The translations under genes were made by a program, and so were the position numbers. Of a DNA stretch of 64,000 bases, positions 1 through 9,015 are shown piece after piece. The notes under the pieces were generated by a model that was not told the DNA's origin, did no database searches, and saw only the letters and a list, made by a program, of their open reading frames with translations. The DNA is from Desulfosporosinus orientis DSM 765 (lineage in GTDB: Bacteria > Bacillota > Desulfitobacteriia > Desulfitobacteriales > Desulfitobacteriaceae): the NCBI RefSeq assembly GCF_000235605.1, contig NC_016584.1:5457151-5521150 (forward strand). Reading direction: 5' to 3'. Positions within the stretch are counted from its first letter, which is position 1. Each line of letters opens with the position of its first letter.

Positions 1-119
1 CCGTGCCTTTCCCCCACTGAAATCTGTAAATCTCTCTCAACTTCCTCATCAACCAAACCCAGATCCAAAGCGTGGGAAAAGCTCCACATCCTGCGGATGT
101 AGAAAGCATCTTCAACCAA
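1..119 (-). CDS. Partial CDS, N-terminus only, unknown function
   Basis: A reverse-strand gene runs off the left edge; only about 39 codons are present. Translation probably begins at TTG (119-117), because GGAGG lies eight bases upstream (132-128) and an in-frame TAA sits just before it. The protein begins MVEDAFYIRRMWSFSHALDL and continues with a charged helix-like stretch (GLVDEEVERDLQIS). I do not recognise the family and no motif can be assigned. The next gene upstream on the same strand is the globin-type chemotaxis protein, ending about 40 bases away, so the two could be cotranscribed. The start call rests on the ribosome site and the open frame alone. Confidence 0.5.
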   Translation of the reverse strand, partial: MVEDAFYIRRMWSFSHALDLGLVDEEVERDLQISVGERH

Positions 120-162
120 TGCTGTTACCTCCAATTACTAACTTCTTGCATTCTCTAACCCT

Positions 163-1413
163 TTAGTCCCTCAAACCCATTTGAGCCAAAGAGGTGGCAG
201 AATTGGCAACATCTTCGGATGCTGCACCTATTTGTCCGGCTGTTGAGGATAAGGCATCGATTTGTTGGGCAATACCCTGAACTTGTTGTATGCTGGCATT
301 GATTGCGGACATAATGTCTCCAAAACGGCTTACAACTTCTCCAGCTTCAGCTGCAGCGCCTTGCATAGCTTCAGTAGTTTGAGCAATGGAGTGATTAACA
401 GCTACTGTATTTTGCTTTGTCAAGGCAATCAGTGAACTTATTTCTTTTACCGATTGTTCTGAATGATTAGCAAGCTTTTTCACTTCTTCTGCCACCACGC
501 CAAAACCTCTGCCGCTGTCTCCTGCACGGGCCGCTTCAATGGCGGCATTTAACGCTAAGAGATTGGTCTGGGAAGCAATTTCTTTTATGACATCTGTGAC
601 GGAGGCAATTCGTGCGGAACTTTTGTCCAGTTCCAGCATCTTTTCTTGCATCTCTGAGGTCATATCTGATAATCGCAAAATAGTCTCTGAAATCATCTGA
701 ATTTTTCGGGCACCCTCTTGTGCCAGAGAATCAACCTGACGAGAAAATTCGGCAGCTTCAGAGGCATTGCTTGAAATTCGGGCAGTTGCTTCATTCATCT
801 CTGCTGCCGAAGCTGCTGTTTGTTCCGAAGTTGCAGCCAAGGCCTGACTTGCTTCACTTACACTGCGCTGTAAGCTGTCAATCTCGTAAAGGGCTTTCTC
901 TAATTCAGCCTTTTTGTCAATTTCGTTCATATAGGACTGGATGTAACTGGCCATTACAACTTGTTGATCAAAGCTTAAAAAGCGTTGCAAGGCCAAACTC
1001 ACTCGAAGCGCTTGATCAGTTTTTTTACGATAATGTTCAAAAATCCTGGGTATAATCTCATCACACAAGATTTGATTAGCACTTAAATAGTAAAAAGGCG
1101 GCAGATCGATCCGTTTATGCACTCCTCCGATGGTAATCCGCCACTCTATGAATTCTTCATCAACTTTTTCAGGAAAGAGAGAGAACAAATATTTCTTCAT
1201 GGTAACTTTTAATTTCTCCACTGAAGAAAAACGGTCAATAATCGCTTTTAGCCCTGGTACCGTTGTCACATGGGCATAAAAGTTTGTAATAATTTCATCG
1301 GAATCCCGCTCAATAACATGTCGAACTTCTTTAAGAAGGGCTAATTGTTCTGCATCCATTTTCAATAATTGAAGAGCCTCATCCAAACTAAACTGGTGTA
1401 ATTGAGTCATCAT
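163..1413 (-). CDS. hemAT: Globin-coupled methyl-accepting chemotaxis protein (HemAT-like)
   Basis: Soluble chemotaxis transducer of 416 residues that probably senses O2 or another diatomic gas through haem. Residues about 10-170 match the sensor-globin fold of HemAT, with the likely proximal haem ligand at His99 in [12 protein letters not shown]. The C-terminal half is a methyl-accepting signalling domain with the conserved hairpin tip ([17 protein letters not shown], then [13 protein letters not shown]). No membrane segment is visible, as expected for HemAT. The frame opens with two ATGs; AGAGG seven bases upstream favours the first. In an anaerobe it would serve aerotaxis away from oxygen. 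Haem binding is inferred from family similarity. Confidence 0.9.
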   Translation of the reverse strand: MMTQLHQFSLDEALQLLKMDAEQLALLKEVRHVIERDSDEIITNFYAHVTTVPGLKAIIDRFSSVEKLKVTMKKYLFSLFPEKVDEEFIEWRITIGGVHKRIDLPPFYYLSANQILCDEIIPRIFEHYRKKTDQALRVSLALQRFLSFDQQVVMASYIQSYMNEIDKKAELEKALYEIDSLQRSVSEASQALAATSEQTAASAAEMNEATARISSNASEAAEFSRQVDSLAQEGARKIQMISETILRLSDMTSEMQEKMLELDKSSARIASVTDVIKEIASQTNLLALNAAIEAARAGDSGRGFGVVAEEVKKLANHSEQSVKEISSLIALTKQNTVAVNHSIAQTTEAMQGAAAEAGEVVSRFGDIMSAINASIQQVQGIAQQIDALSSTAGQIGAASEDVANSATSLAQMGLRD

Positions 1414-1620
1414 TATTCATCCTCTCTTTTTCAAAGCCCTATTCCTTATCTTTTTCTGTTATAAAGTCTTTGCCCTCGATAATAATTCCCAGGGCAGTGT
1501 GTACTGTTCTTATATTTTCTACATTTCTAGATATGTCGACGAAATCCTGCACTTATCGCTAATATTTTGGGAGTTATAACTTAGTACCTCAAAATCGAAA
1601 AATATGAAAGCTAAAACCTG

Positions 1621-1666
1621 GAAAGAGCCGAAATGAACTGTAACTTCTGTTCATTTCGGCTCTTTC
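1621..1666. terminator. Strong hairpin, probable bidirectional terminator
   Basis: Perfect 18-bp inverted repeat: GAAAGAGCCGAAATGAAC (1621-1638) pairs with 1649-1666 around a 10-base loop. It lies between the 3' end of the zinc-ribbon gene (stop at 1737) and the upstream region of the chemotaxis gene. The T-run is poor on both sides, so termination efficiency is uncertain. The rest of 1414-1736 shows no gene. Confidence 0.65.
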
Positions 1667-1736
1667 ATTATAAATGACATTCTATGCGGGTTTAAGTAAG
1701 TTAACTTCATTTATGTCTGTTCTGACCAAGGGAGCT

Positions 1737-1952
1737 CTAACCAGCGCGTCTGCGAACAACCGGAAGAGGTGTTAATGTACAAGAAAATGACTCAGGCTTT
1801 GTTTCTATCCTTGCCACAGATCCATCTGACAATACTTCATAAATTTGAACCACACCATCGCCCTTCGTCCACTCATGGCAACACTCTCTACAGTAGTATC
1901 GGTCACGGCCAATTCGACCGACATCACGCGCTTCACACAGCGGGCAATTCAT
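1737..1952 (-). CDS. Small zinc-ribbon-like protein
   Basis: Protein of about 71 residues with two Cys pairs, CPLC near the N-terminus and CREC about 22 residues later, spaced like a zinc ribbon, followed by a short basic C-terminus (VVRRRAG). I chose the ATG at 1952, which starts MNCPLCEARDVGRIG. A longer TTG start at 1973 is open, but it would overlap the GGAG that probably serves the ATG. Function is unknown; metal binding is inferred from Cys spacing. It sits downstream of the fumarase-type genes on the same strand, with about a 115-bp gap, so cotranscription is possible. Confidence 0.7.
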   Translation of the reverse strand: MNCPLCEARDVGRIGRDRYYCRECCHEWTKGDGVVQIYEVLSDGSVARIETKPESFSCTLTPLPVVRRRAG

Positions 1953-2068
1953 TTCTTCAGCAACTCCTATCAAGGATTAATTTACAGGATATGGTCTAAT
2001 AAGAATATCCTTATTATACTCTAAAAAACCATGGATTTGCTAAAGAAAATGTGAAGCTTTTGTGATTG

Positions 2069-2626
2069 TTAGGCCCTTCGATATTGGTTTTTTCCAATGT
2101 CGTAGAGATTATTTCCCTCATGATCAATGATCACCATGGCCGGGAAATCCTTAACCACTAAACGTCGAACTGCTTCCGTTCCCAGTTCAGGATAAGCAAT
2201 AACCTCCGCCGAAACAATACGTTTGGCGATGAGGGCTCCTGCACCGCCAATGGCACCGAAATAAATGGCACCGTGTTTTTTCATAGCATCAATGACTTCA
2301 GCGGATCGCAGTCCTTTGCCGATCATCCCTGTTAATCCTTTGGCAATCAGCTTGGGAGAATAGGCATCCATCCGTCCGCTGGTGGTTGGACCGGCAGATC
2401 CAATCACTTGCCCTTCTTTGGCAGGAGTCGGGCCTACAAAATAGATAATTTGATCCTTCATGTCAAAAGGAAGGTCTTCTCCTCTCTCCAAAGCTTCTAC
2501 CATTTTTTTATGGGCCGCATCCCGCCCGGTATAAATTACACCATCAATCAAAACATTGTCCCCAACCTTCAGTTTCCTGAGCTTCTCCTGGGTAAGGGGA
2601 GTTTCAATGCGGATAGTTTGGCTCAT
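2069..2626 (-). CDS. Class I fumarase-type hydratase, beta subunit
   Basis: The 185-residue C-terminal half of a two-subunit, oxygen-sensitive [4Fe-4S] hydratase of the fumarase/tartrate dehydratase class. It carries the family signature GPTTSGRMD (about residues 80-88) and the glycine-rich FGAIGGAGALIAKRI segment. Its ATG overlaps the alpha-subunit stop by one base, so the subunits are translationally coupled. Class I enzymes add water to fumarate, and several also hydrate mesaconate to (S)-citramalate. Because glutamate mutase and methylaspartate ammonia-lyase genes lie 13-18 kb away, mesaconase is a reasonable alternative role; the sequence does not decide it. Confidence 0.9.
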   Translation of the reverse strand: MSQTIRIETPLTQEKLRKLKVGDNVLIDGVIYTGRDAAHKKMVEALERGEDLPFDMKDQIIYFVGPTPAKEGQVIGSAGPTTSGRMDAYSPKLIAKGLTGMIGKGLRSAEVIDAMKKHGAIYFGAIGGAGALIAKRIVSAEVIAYPELGTEAVRRLVVKDFPAMVIIDHEGNNLYDIGKNQYRRA

Positions 2627-3483
2627 TAGACTTCCCTCCCTAACAATGTAATTTCTTTATGACGGGTTGCGTGACAACCTATGTTTACTGCCACAGGCAT
2701 TCCTGCAATATGAGTCGGATACACCTCCAAATTGACGGCTAAAGCCGTTGTCACTCCTCCAAAACCTTGAGGTCCGATTCCCAAGCGATTAATACGATCT
2801 AATAACTCTGCCTCAATTTCGGCCAGACGGCCTTCGGGATTATGTTTGCCAACTTCACGAAGCAGGGCTTTTTTTGCCAAATAAGTAGCTTTTTCCATTG
2901 TTCCGCCAGCACCCACGCCTACAATTATGGGCGGACAAGGGTTTCCTCCTGCTCGATCTACTGTGTCAACCACAAACTGCATTGCCCCCTCTAAGCCTTC
3001 AGAGGGTTTGCACATTTTTAAACCTCCCATGTTTTCACTTCCAAATCCTTTGGGAGCTACAACAAGGCGCAGCGTATCCCCCGATACTATATCATAATGA
3101 ATCACGGCCGGAGTATTATCTCCAGTGTTCACCCTCTCAAAGGGATCTTTAACCACTGATTTTCGCAAGTATCCTTTCTCATATCCCCGGCGTACTCCTT
3201 CATTGATAGCGTCGGTAAGACCTCCGCCTGCAACATGCAAATCCTGGCCGATTTCCACAAAAAGAACAGCCATTCCCGTGTCCTGGCACATGGGAACTCT
3301 TTCCTCCTGAGCAATGACCGCGTTTTCAATGAGCCTATCCAATACTTCTCGGCCTAATGGAGATGGCTCATCTTTTAAAGCTTGCTTAAATCCCGTCATA
3401 ATGTCGGAGCCAAGGTCATAATTAGCATCTATGCAGAGTTGTTCAACGGCAGAAATAATCTCTTCCACAAGTATTTCCTTCAT
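2626..3483 (-). CDS. Class I fumarase-type hydratase, alpha subunit
   Basis: A 285-residue N-terminal half of a two-subunit class I fumarase/tartrate dehydratase. Three cysteines in conserved settings should hold the [4Fe-4S] cluster: MCQDTG (near residue 65), NPCPPIIVGVGAGG and NIGCHATRH at the C-terminus. The GPQGFGGVTTALAV segment is also typical. The start is an ATG behind AAAGGAGGG. It heads a two-gene unit with the beta subunit. The enzyme is cytoplasmic, converting fumarate to malate in a partial TCA or reductive branch, or mesaconate to citramalate in glutamate fermentation. Confidence 0.9.
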   Translation of the reverse strand: MKEILVEEIISAVEQLCIDANYDLGSDIMTGFKQALKDEPSPLGREVLDRLIENAVIAQEERVPMCQDTGMAVLFVEIGQDLHVAGGGLTDAINEGVRRGYEKGYLRKSVVKDPFERVNTGDNTPAVIHYDIVSGDTLRLVVAPKGFGSENMGGLKMCKPSEGLEGAMQFVVDTVDRAGGNPCPPIIVGVGAGGTMEKATYLAKKALLREVGKHNPEGRLAEIEAELLDRINRLGIGPQGFGGVTTALAVNLEVYPTHIAGMPVAVNIGCHATRHKEITLLGREV

Positions 3484-3582
3484 CGTTTTATCCCTCCTTT
3501 AACGTTTGAACGAAAACATTCGTCTGAATATTCTCACTCTACGTCTTTATTCTACTCCTTAGTTCATTAAATGCAAGAGAGA

Positions 3583-3602
3583 ACACCCACTGTAGTGGGT
3601 GT
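3583..3602 (-). terminator. Terminator of the FN3/CWB2 gene
   Basis: An 8-bp stem (ACACCCAC / GTGGGTGT) with a 4-base loop lies 38 bases beyond the stop of the surface-protein gene. On the minus strand it is followed by a pyrimidine-rich TCTCTCTTGCATTT stretch. Confidence 0.6.
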
Positions 3603-3639
3603 CCTAAAGGCTCCGAGCTCGTCAATTTCATCAAATTGT

Positions 3640-6624
3640 TTAGTAATCTGACACAGCTGTTTTGGCGTTATCGACAGGGGAGTACTCGCTTTCACCGGAA
3701 CTGTTCACTGCCTTAACTTTATAGTAATACGTGGTGTCTGCCCAAAGCCCGGTATTCACATAATTTGTAGATGTAACTGTAGCAATTTGGGTATAGGTCC
3801 CCGAAGAAGAAGTTGAACCATAGATATAATAGGATGTTGCTTTACTTACTGAATTCCAGGAAAGGCTTATTTCAGTGGAACTTAGCGGAGTGGCCGTAAT
3901 TTCCGTCGGTGCCGATGGTATATCAGCTTTATCCGGCACTTTATTAATAGCCTCTAAGATACTCTCCGGTACTACCACAGTCCCTCCAAACACAACTTCC
4001 TTTTCTATACTTCCCATTTTACTTCTCAAAAAATCTATTGTGGATTGATCAAGAGGACTTTTCACCAAAATAACAGGGGAATTTGAAAGTGCAGCTAAGG
4101 CAGAACCGGATAAAGCATCTGCATAATTTTCGCCGGTTGATAGGTAGCAGGTTCCGAAATCCAGATCCTTGGCAAATTCTTCAATGATGCTGACGTTTGT
4201 TTCATATCGGGTTAATCCGCTAAGCCGCTTCGGAGATGGGAGCTGCTGAAGAACATTGTCACTTATGACACCTGTTCCGCCAACCACATACGTACTCTGA
4301 ACCGTTCTTAATAAATAGGCTTCAATATCTGTAGGAAGAGTGTCCTTAGGCGTAAGCAGGATGGGAATTCCCTTCATGGCAGCAATTGGTGCAATTGACA
4401 GGGCATCAGGAAAGGTCTCGCCGCTGGCAACAACGGCCTGGTCGAATTGGCCCATAGCCTGAGCAATTTTCATTGATGTGTCGTAACGATCATTTCCGGC
4501 AATTCTCGATACTCCGATCCCCATGTCTTTTATACTTTGTTCCACCGCAGAGGATATAACCCCGCTGCCGCCAATCATAATTACTTTTTTAACTTTTAAT
4601 CGGGAAAGCTCACTCTCTGTTTGTTGGTTTAAGGTATCTTTTGAAGTGAGCAGCAACGGAGCATTATACTTCTGAGCAAGAGGAGCGCTGCATAGTGCAT
4701 CCGTAAAATTCTCCCCGCTTACGATGACGGCGTAGTAGGATGTATTCCAGCCTGATTTGGCTACTTCCGCACAAGTTCCATACATATCTTTCCCTGCTAA
4801 TCGTGCGGTCTGGACCTGAACCGAAGGATTTGATGACGTTCCGTCAGATTTAGCCGTAGTCCCTTGAGTTAGGGAAGAGTAGGCGCTTGTCCCTGAGTTA
4901 TTGACAGCCAAGACTTTATAATAATAAGTAGTATTCGCCGATAAGTTGGTGTCCATATAACTTGAAGCTGTCACTGTGGCAATTTTGGAGTAAGTGCCTG
5001 AGGAGGAGGTGGATCGGTATACGTAATATGAGTTAGCATTACTGACAGAATCCCAGTCCAGATATATTTCGCTGGAGCTTTCCGCCGATGCAGTAAGATC
5101 TGTCGGGGCTGACAGTGTATCGCTATCATCTGACTCTGCAGTGGTAGCATATTCTATTTCTGAATAACCGCTTGTATCGGTACTGTTTACCGCCCTAACT
5201 TTGTAATAATAGGTAGTGTCTTCATCCAAGTTCGTATCTGTGTAACTTGAGGAAGTGGTGGTTGCAATTTTGTTGTAACTTCCTGAATAGGAAGTTGAAC
5301 TGTATATATAATAAGATGTGGCATCATCCACAGAATCCCAATCCAGGTATATTTCGCCGGAACTTTTAGCTGTGGCGCTTAGGTCTTCAGGGGCTGACAG
5401 ATTATCATTGTCATCTGACTCTTCAGTTGTTGCATGTACTATCTCTGAATAGGCACTTTTATCAGAACCGTTGACCGCCTTGACTTTATAGTAATACTTC
5501 GTATCTGGTTCCAAATCTGTATCCGTATATTTGGAAGATGTCGTAGTGGCAATTTTGTCGTAAGACCCTGAGGATGAAGTCGCCCTGTAAACATAATAGG
5601 ATGCAGCATCATCTACAGAATCCCAGTCCAGGTATATTTCATCGGAGCTTTCCGCTTCAGCGCTTAGTCCTTCAGGAGCCGGCAAGGCTTCTTCCGTATC
5701 ATCAGCATCCTTGGTCTTGGCATATTTTATCGAAGAATAATCGCTTGAATCATAACTGTTAACTGCTTTGACTTTGTAATAATACTTTGTATCCTCTTCT
5801 AAATCTTCGTCCGTATATTTGGAAGATGTCGTAGTGGCAATTTTGTCGTAAGACCCTGAGGATGAAGTCGCCCTGTATACATAATAGGATGTGGCATTAC
5901 TGACGACATCCCAGTCCAGGTATATTTCACTGGAACTTTCAGCTGTGGCACTAAGCTCTTTAGGGGTTGACAAGCTTCCCTCATAATTTTCAGTTTTAGC
6001 ATATTCTATTTCGGAATAGGCGCTTGTGTCGGAACCTTTCACTGCCTTAACTTTATAATAATACTTCGTATCTGGTTCCAAATCTGTATCCGTATATCTG
6101 GAAAGGGTCGTAGTAGCAATTTTTTCATAAGACCCGGAAGATGAGGTTGATCTGTACACATAATAAGATGTAGAGTCATTGACAGCATACCAGTCCACAT
6201 AGATTTCACTTGGACTCTTAGCTGAAGCACTTAAGTTTTTGGGGGCAGACAGAGAATCCGAATCTCCTTCCTCTGTTCTGGCGTATTCTATTTCTGAATA
6301 AGCGCTTTTAGTGGAACCATTTACCGCCCTAACTTTATAGTAGTACTTCGTATCTTCTTCCAAATCTTCATCCGTATATTTTGATGCAGTCGTGGTGGCA
6401 ATTTTTTCGTAAGACCCGGAAGACGAGGCAGCTCTGTACACATCATAAGATGTGGCATTGCTTACAGAATCCCAGTCTAAATATATTTCACTGGAGCTTT
6501 CGGCAGTGACACTTAGATCATCAGGAGCCGGCAGGCTTGCTGCTAAGGCGTTATAAGGAAATATCAATACTGAGAAAAGGCCAAATACTATGGACATTAA
6601 TCTTTGCTTAGGTTTGTTCATCAT
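3640..6624 (-). CDS. Secreted surface protein, seven FN3 domains and a CWB2 module
   Basis: Exported protein of 994 residues. A signal peptide ends near ALAA (residue 29). Six fibronectin type III domains follow (about 30-590), each starting with an L(S/P)AP.(D/E)L.A.AES motif and containing EIYLDWDSV and YYYKV(K/R)AVN. Then come three CWB2 cell-wall-binding repeats (about 605-890; IVSGENFTDAL, VVASGETFPDAL, YLSTGENYADAL) and a seventh FN3 domain at the C-terminus. CWB2 modules anchor proteins non-covalently to wall polymers. The FN3 blocks repeat at roughly 285 bp in DNA, suggesting recent amplification. Likely an adhesin or surface scaffold; no catalytic domain is visible. Confidence 0.9.
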   Translation of the reverse strand: MMNKPKQRLMSIVFGLFSVLIFPYNALAASLPAPDDLSVTAESSSEIYLDWDSVSNATSYDVYRAASSSGSYEKIATTTASKYTDEDLEEDTKYYYKVRAVNGSTKSAYSEIEYARTEEGDSDSLSAPKNLSASAKSPSEIYVDWYAVNDSTSYYVYRSTSSSGSYEKIATTTLSRYTDTDLEPDTKYYYKVKAVKGSDTSAYSEIEYAKTENYEGSLSTPKELSATAESSSEIYLDWDVVSNATSYYVYRATSSSGSYDKIATTTSSKYTDEDLEEDTKYYYKVKAVNSYDSSDYSSIKYAKTKDADDTEEALPAPEGLSAEAESSDEIYLDWDSVDDAASYYVYRATSSSGSYDKIATTTSSKYTDTDLEPDTKYYYKVKAVNGSDKSAYSEIVHATTEESDDNDNLSAPEDLSATAKSSGEIYLDWDSVDDATSYYIYSSTSYSGSYNKIATTTSSSYTDTNLDEDTTYYYKVRAVNSTDTSGYSEIEYATTAESDDSDTLSAPTDLTASAESSSEIYLDWDSVSNANSYYVYRSTSSSGTYSKIATVTASSYMDTNLSANTTYYYKVLAVNNSGTSAYSSLTQGTTAKSDGTSSNPSVQVQTARLAGKDMYGTCAEVAKSGWNTSYYAVIVSGENFTDALCSAPLAQKYNAPLLLTSKDTLNQQTESELSRLKVKKVIMIGGSGVISSAVEQSIKDMGIGVSRIAGNDRYDTSMKIAQAMGQFDQAVVASGETFPDALSIAPIAAMKGIPILLTPKDTLPTDIEAYLLRTVQSTYVVGGTGVISDNVLQQLPSPKRLSGLTRYETNVSIIEEFAKDLDFGTCYLSTGENYADALSGSALAALSNSPVILVKSPLDQSTIDFLRSKMGSIEKEVVFGGTVVVPESILEAINKVPDKADIPSAPTEITATPLSSTEISLSWNSVSKATSYYIYGSTSSSGTYTQIATVTSTNYVNTGLWADTTYYYKVKAVNSSGESEYSPVDNAKTAVSDY

Positions 6625-6759
6625 TTTCCTCCATTATTTAAAATTCATGCTAATGCCGCCAGAAAAATTAAAATGCAAAGTATGATACAATAATTCTTTT
6701 TTTATCTTCATAATCCTTCCTCTAGAAGAAAACATTTTCTCATATGTGTCTTATTAACT

Positions 6760-6790
6760 ACCCCTTCTCCACTCATCAGGAAAAGGGGGT
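6760..6790. other. GC-rich imperfect hairpin in divergent intergenic region
   Basis: ACCCCTTCTCC (6760-6770) pairs imperfectly with GGAAAAGGGGGT (6779-6790). On the plus strand it is followed by ATTTCCTTTTT. It lies between two divergent genes, so it could be a leader hairpin of the FN3 gene or insulate the two promoters. Role uncertain. Confidence 0.35.
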
Positions 6791-6807
6791 ATTTCCTTTT
6801 TACGATA

Positions 6808-6876
6808 TTTTCAGTTGACTTTCAGTTAGGTTTCAGTTTTGCTTCAGCTTGATTTCAGTTTGCCATTGCATAATAA
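6808..6876 (+). promoter_or_regulatory. Five TTCAG direct repeats at 11-bp spacing, candidate response-regulator array
   Basis: The core TTCAG occurs five times with its C at 6812, 6823, 6834, 6845 and 6856, exactly 11 bp apart; four copies extend to TTTCAGTT or close to it. A CATAAT hexamer (6869-6874) follows the last box where a -10 element would lie. Head-to-tail boxes with one-helical-turn spacing are typical of OmpR/PhoB-family sites. The same core and spacing recur before the export operon near 31.0 kb, next to an OmpR-type two-component system. The array is about 210 bp before the repeat-protein gene and 185 bp before the divergent FN3/CWB2 gene. Confidence 0.65.
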
Positions 6877-7087
6877 CAATGTCTTCAAGATTTCCACTTC
6901 GAAGCAAAATCAACTGTCAGATTATGTCCATACTCATGGGAAGATCTAAAAGGAGGTGCTTACTTAATTTCATGCAAATAACTAAAAAACAAATACTACT
7001 TCCTCAACCCCCCCGGCAGAGTATGTACATAATCCCCAGGCTAATTAATCATGGTACTATGTAGCAAACAAAGGAGGATTTATGATC

Positions 7088-8011
7088 ATGAAAAAAACAA
7101 AAACAATTATGATTGCCGCAGCCCTTACAACCTTCCTATCCGCAACATCTGTGTATGCCGGCACAACTTCTGTGCAAGTGCCAGCTTTTTCTCATAACCA
7201 AACAGGTACGGACTTCCAACGGGGAGGCCCCAACGGGAATAGCAATATCTTAGATAACCTGGTAACTGCCGGTACAATTACCCAGGCTCAGGAGGATGCT
7301 ATCCAAGCAGCTCTTGAAGCCACCAAACCTACTGCCTCTGCTGATGGTGAACACCTGAATAAGGGCAACGGTCTAACCACTGTTCTAGACAGCTTAGTTT
7401 CAGACGGTACTCTTTCTCAAGATGAAGAGGATGCCATCCAGGCAGCTCTTGAATCTGCCCGGTCCTCTGCTTCTGCTGACGGTGAACACCTGAACAGAGG
7501 CAACGGCTTAACGACTGTCTTGGACAGCTTAGTTTCAGACGGCACTCTTACTCAGGATCAGGAAGATGCCATCCAAGCAGCCCTTGAAGCCGCTAAACCT
7601 TCTGCCTCTGCTGATGGTGAACACCTGAATAAGGGCAACGGTCTAACCACTGTTCTGGACAGCTTAGTTTCAGACGGTACTCTTTCTCAAGATGAAGAGG
7701 ATGCCATCCAGGCAGCTCTTGAATCTGCCCGGTCCTCTGCTTCTGCTGACGGTGAACACCTGAACAGAGGCAACGGCTTAACTAGTGTCTTGGACAGCTT
7801 AGTTTCAGACGGCACTCTTACCCAGGATCAAGAAGATGCCATTCAAGCAGCTCTTGAAGCCGCTAAACCTTCTGCCCCTGCTGATGGTGAACAGCTAACC
7901 AAAGGCAGCAATAGAATGACAACTGTACTTGACAGTCTGGTTTCAGACGGTACTCTCACTCAAGCTCAGGAAGATGCCATTCAAGCAGCCTTTGAAGCAG
8001 CCCGGTCCTAA
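7088..8011 (+). CDS. Secreted protein of six helical tandem repeats
   Basis: Exported protein of about 307 residues: a signal peptide (MKKTKTIMIAAALTTFLSAT, cut near VYAG), then six copies of a 45-residue unit with core VLDSLVSDGTL(S/T)Q, EDAIQAALE(S/A)A(R/K), each probably two short helices. The first and last copies are degenerate, the middle four nearly identical. AGGAGG (7072-7077) is ten bases before the ATG at 7088 and only four before an alternative ATG at 7082, so I prefer 7088. The L..L...GT(I/L)(T/S)Q motif resembles short helical modules of small secreted Firmicute proteins; I cannot name a function. The gene stands alone, with an 11-bp regulatory array upstream and a terminator downstream. 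Confidence 0.8.
   Translation: MKKTKTIMIAAALTTFLSATSVYAGTTSVQVPAFSHNQTGTDFQRGGPNGNSNILDNLVTAGTITQAQEDAIQAALEATKPTASADGEHLNKGNGLTTVLDSLVSDGTLSQDEEDAIQAALESARSSASADGEHLNRGNGLTTVLDSLVSDGTLTQDQEDAIQAALEAAKPSASADGEHLNKGNGLTTVLDSLVSDGTLSQDEEDAIQAALESARSSASADGEHLNRGNGLTSVLDSLVSDGTLTQDQEDAIQAALEAAKPSAPADGEQLTKGSNRMTTVLDSLVSDGTLTQAQEDAIQAAFEAARS
7340..7879 (+). repeat. Four 135-bp tandem coding repeats, 270-bp higher-order period
   Basis: Units begin with the Ala codon of ADGEH at 7340, 7475, 7610 and 7745, exactly 135 bp apart. Units 1 and 3, and 2 and 4, are nearly identical at DNA level, including Lys versus Arg in HLN(K/R)GNG, so a 270-bp block was duplicated most recently. A degenerate fifth unit follows from 7880. 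Confidence 0.9.
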
Positions 8012-8043
8012 GTAATCGCTGCTTTCTTAATATAAATTAGAAG

Positions 8044-8081
8044 AAAAAGACAAGGCCGATAAAATTCAGCCTTGTCTTTTT
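8044..8081. terminator. Bidirectional terminator between repeat-protein gene and citG
   Basis: A 13-bp perfect stem AAAAAGACAAGGC (8044-8056) pairs with 8069-8081 and runs into T-rich sequence. It lies between the convergent stops at 8011 and 8093 and should serve both. Confidence 0.85.
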
Positions 8082-8092
8082 TCTTTCTAAAC

Positions 8093-8992
8093 TTAATTTT
8101 CCATATAACTTTCCAATAAATACAGAAAAACAGTAACCCCCAATAAGTCTGCGCTCCCGCCCGGACCTATGCTGCGCCTGCAAAATTCCTTATCCATCGC
8201 TTCAATTGCTTTAACTCCTTCAGCCGTTTCCATTCCGCCAAGAACAATTATTTTTTTAGCTTTTTCCTGAACCTCAGTTAAGATCTTCGGAGAATGCCGG
8301 TAGAGTATATTCGTATCCTCGCTAAACTGCATGATGGCCAGCAGGGTCTGAATCAACCTGGCGTTTGGGCTCAAATGCTGAAGTTCTTTATAAAAAGGCA
8401 AAGAGAGATTAAAAACAATGGGCAAGCCTTTTTCCACTTCTCCGCGAATACCCGTAACGTTGTAGGTTAAAAAGAGCTTTTCCCCATGAGTTAAAGCTGA
8501 CGGATGAATCCTTTCCAACATTTCCAGCTCTCTAACTCTGGAAATTAACTCTTTTTCCACTAAACCTTCGGTCATTTCCCGGATTATCTTCTGCAGGGAT
8601 GAGAAGCCGGCACCTGAAATTACAGCTTTTCCAGCTGCTGCACAACAAGTTCCCATTAAAAAGAGAGTGCCTTTATGGGTATTAACCCCCTTTGTCTTTT
8701 GAAACATTATTTGTTCCCCCCATTGACCAATGAGCCGGATTTCTTCGAAAATCTCTTTAGGGGCAGCGGCGGAAAATCCTGTCTGTGTGCATTGAATCAA
8801 AGGATTGATAAGGGCGGCGGCACTATCTAAAAAGGTGTAGTAATCCATATCACAATGGGCACCGTTAGATACTCTGGAAACTAATCCGGGGGATGGATTA
8901 CAGGAAACCTCATAAAGGATTGCCTGTACCGCCAAGCTTGCTATCTCTATTGCTCGATGATCTATGATGCTGTCTTTATTTACATTAAACAC
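8093..8992 (-). CDS. citG: Triphosphoribosyl-dephospho-CoA synthase CitG
   Basis: Makes 2'-(5''-triphosphoribosyl)-3'-dephospho-CoA from ATP and dephospho-CoA, the precursor of the prosthetic group of citrate-lyase-type acyl carrier proteins. The 299-residue product has the family block SCNPSPGLVSRVSNGAHCDM near residue 30, the KGVNTHKGTLF motif near 105 and a GPGGSADLLGVT C-terminal block. The start is GTG. It is the last gene of the citDEFCXG operon, 23 bp after citX. The same prosthetic group is used by citramalate lyase, so the gene does not tell which substrate the operon handles. Confidence 0.93.
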   Translation of the reverse strand: MFNVNKDSIIDHRAIEIASLAVQAILYEVSCNPSPGLVSRVSNGAHCDMDYYTFLDSAAALINPLIQCTQTGFSAAAPKEIFEEIRLIGQWGEQIMFQKTKGVNTHKGTLFLMGTCCAAAGKAVISGAGFSSLQKIIREMTEGLVEKELISRVRELEMLERIHPSALTHGEKLFLTYNVTGIRGEVEKGLPIVFNLSLPFYKELQHLSPNARLIQTLLAIMQFSEDTNILYRHSPKILTEVQEKAKKIIVLGGMETAEGVKAIEAMDKEFCRRSIGPGGSADLLGVTVFLYLLESYMEN

Positions 8993-9015
8993 TTAATCCG
9001 TCCATTCCCTTGCCT

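Noticed and set aside
6849-7064. 71-codon plus-strand frame before the repeat-protein gene
   Set aside because: It starts inside the TTCAG array, has no homology-like features and would end just before the ribosome site of the real gene; judged non-coding.
7340-7879. Regular tandem repeats that could suggest a CRISPR array
   Set aside because: The 135-bp units are coding, in frame and without unique spacers; they encode a repeat protein.
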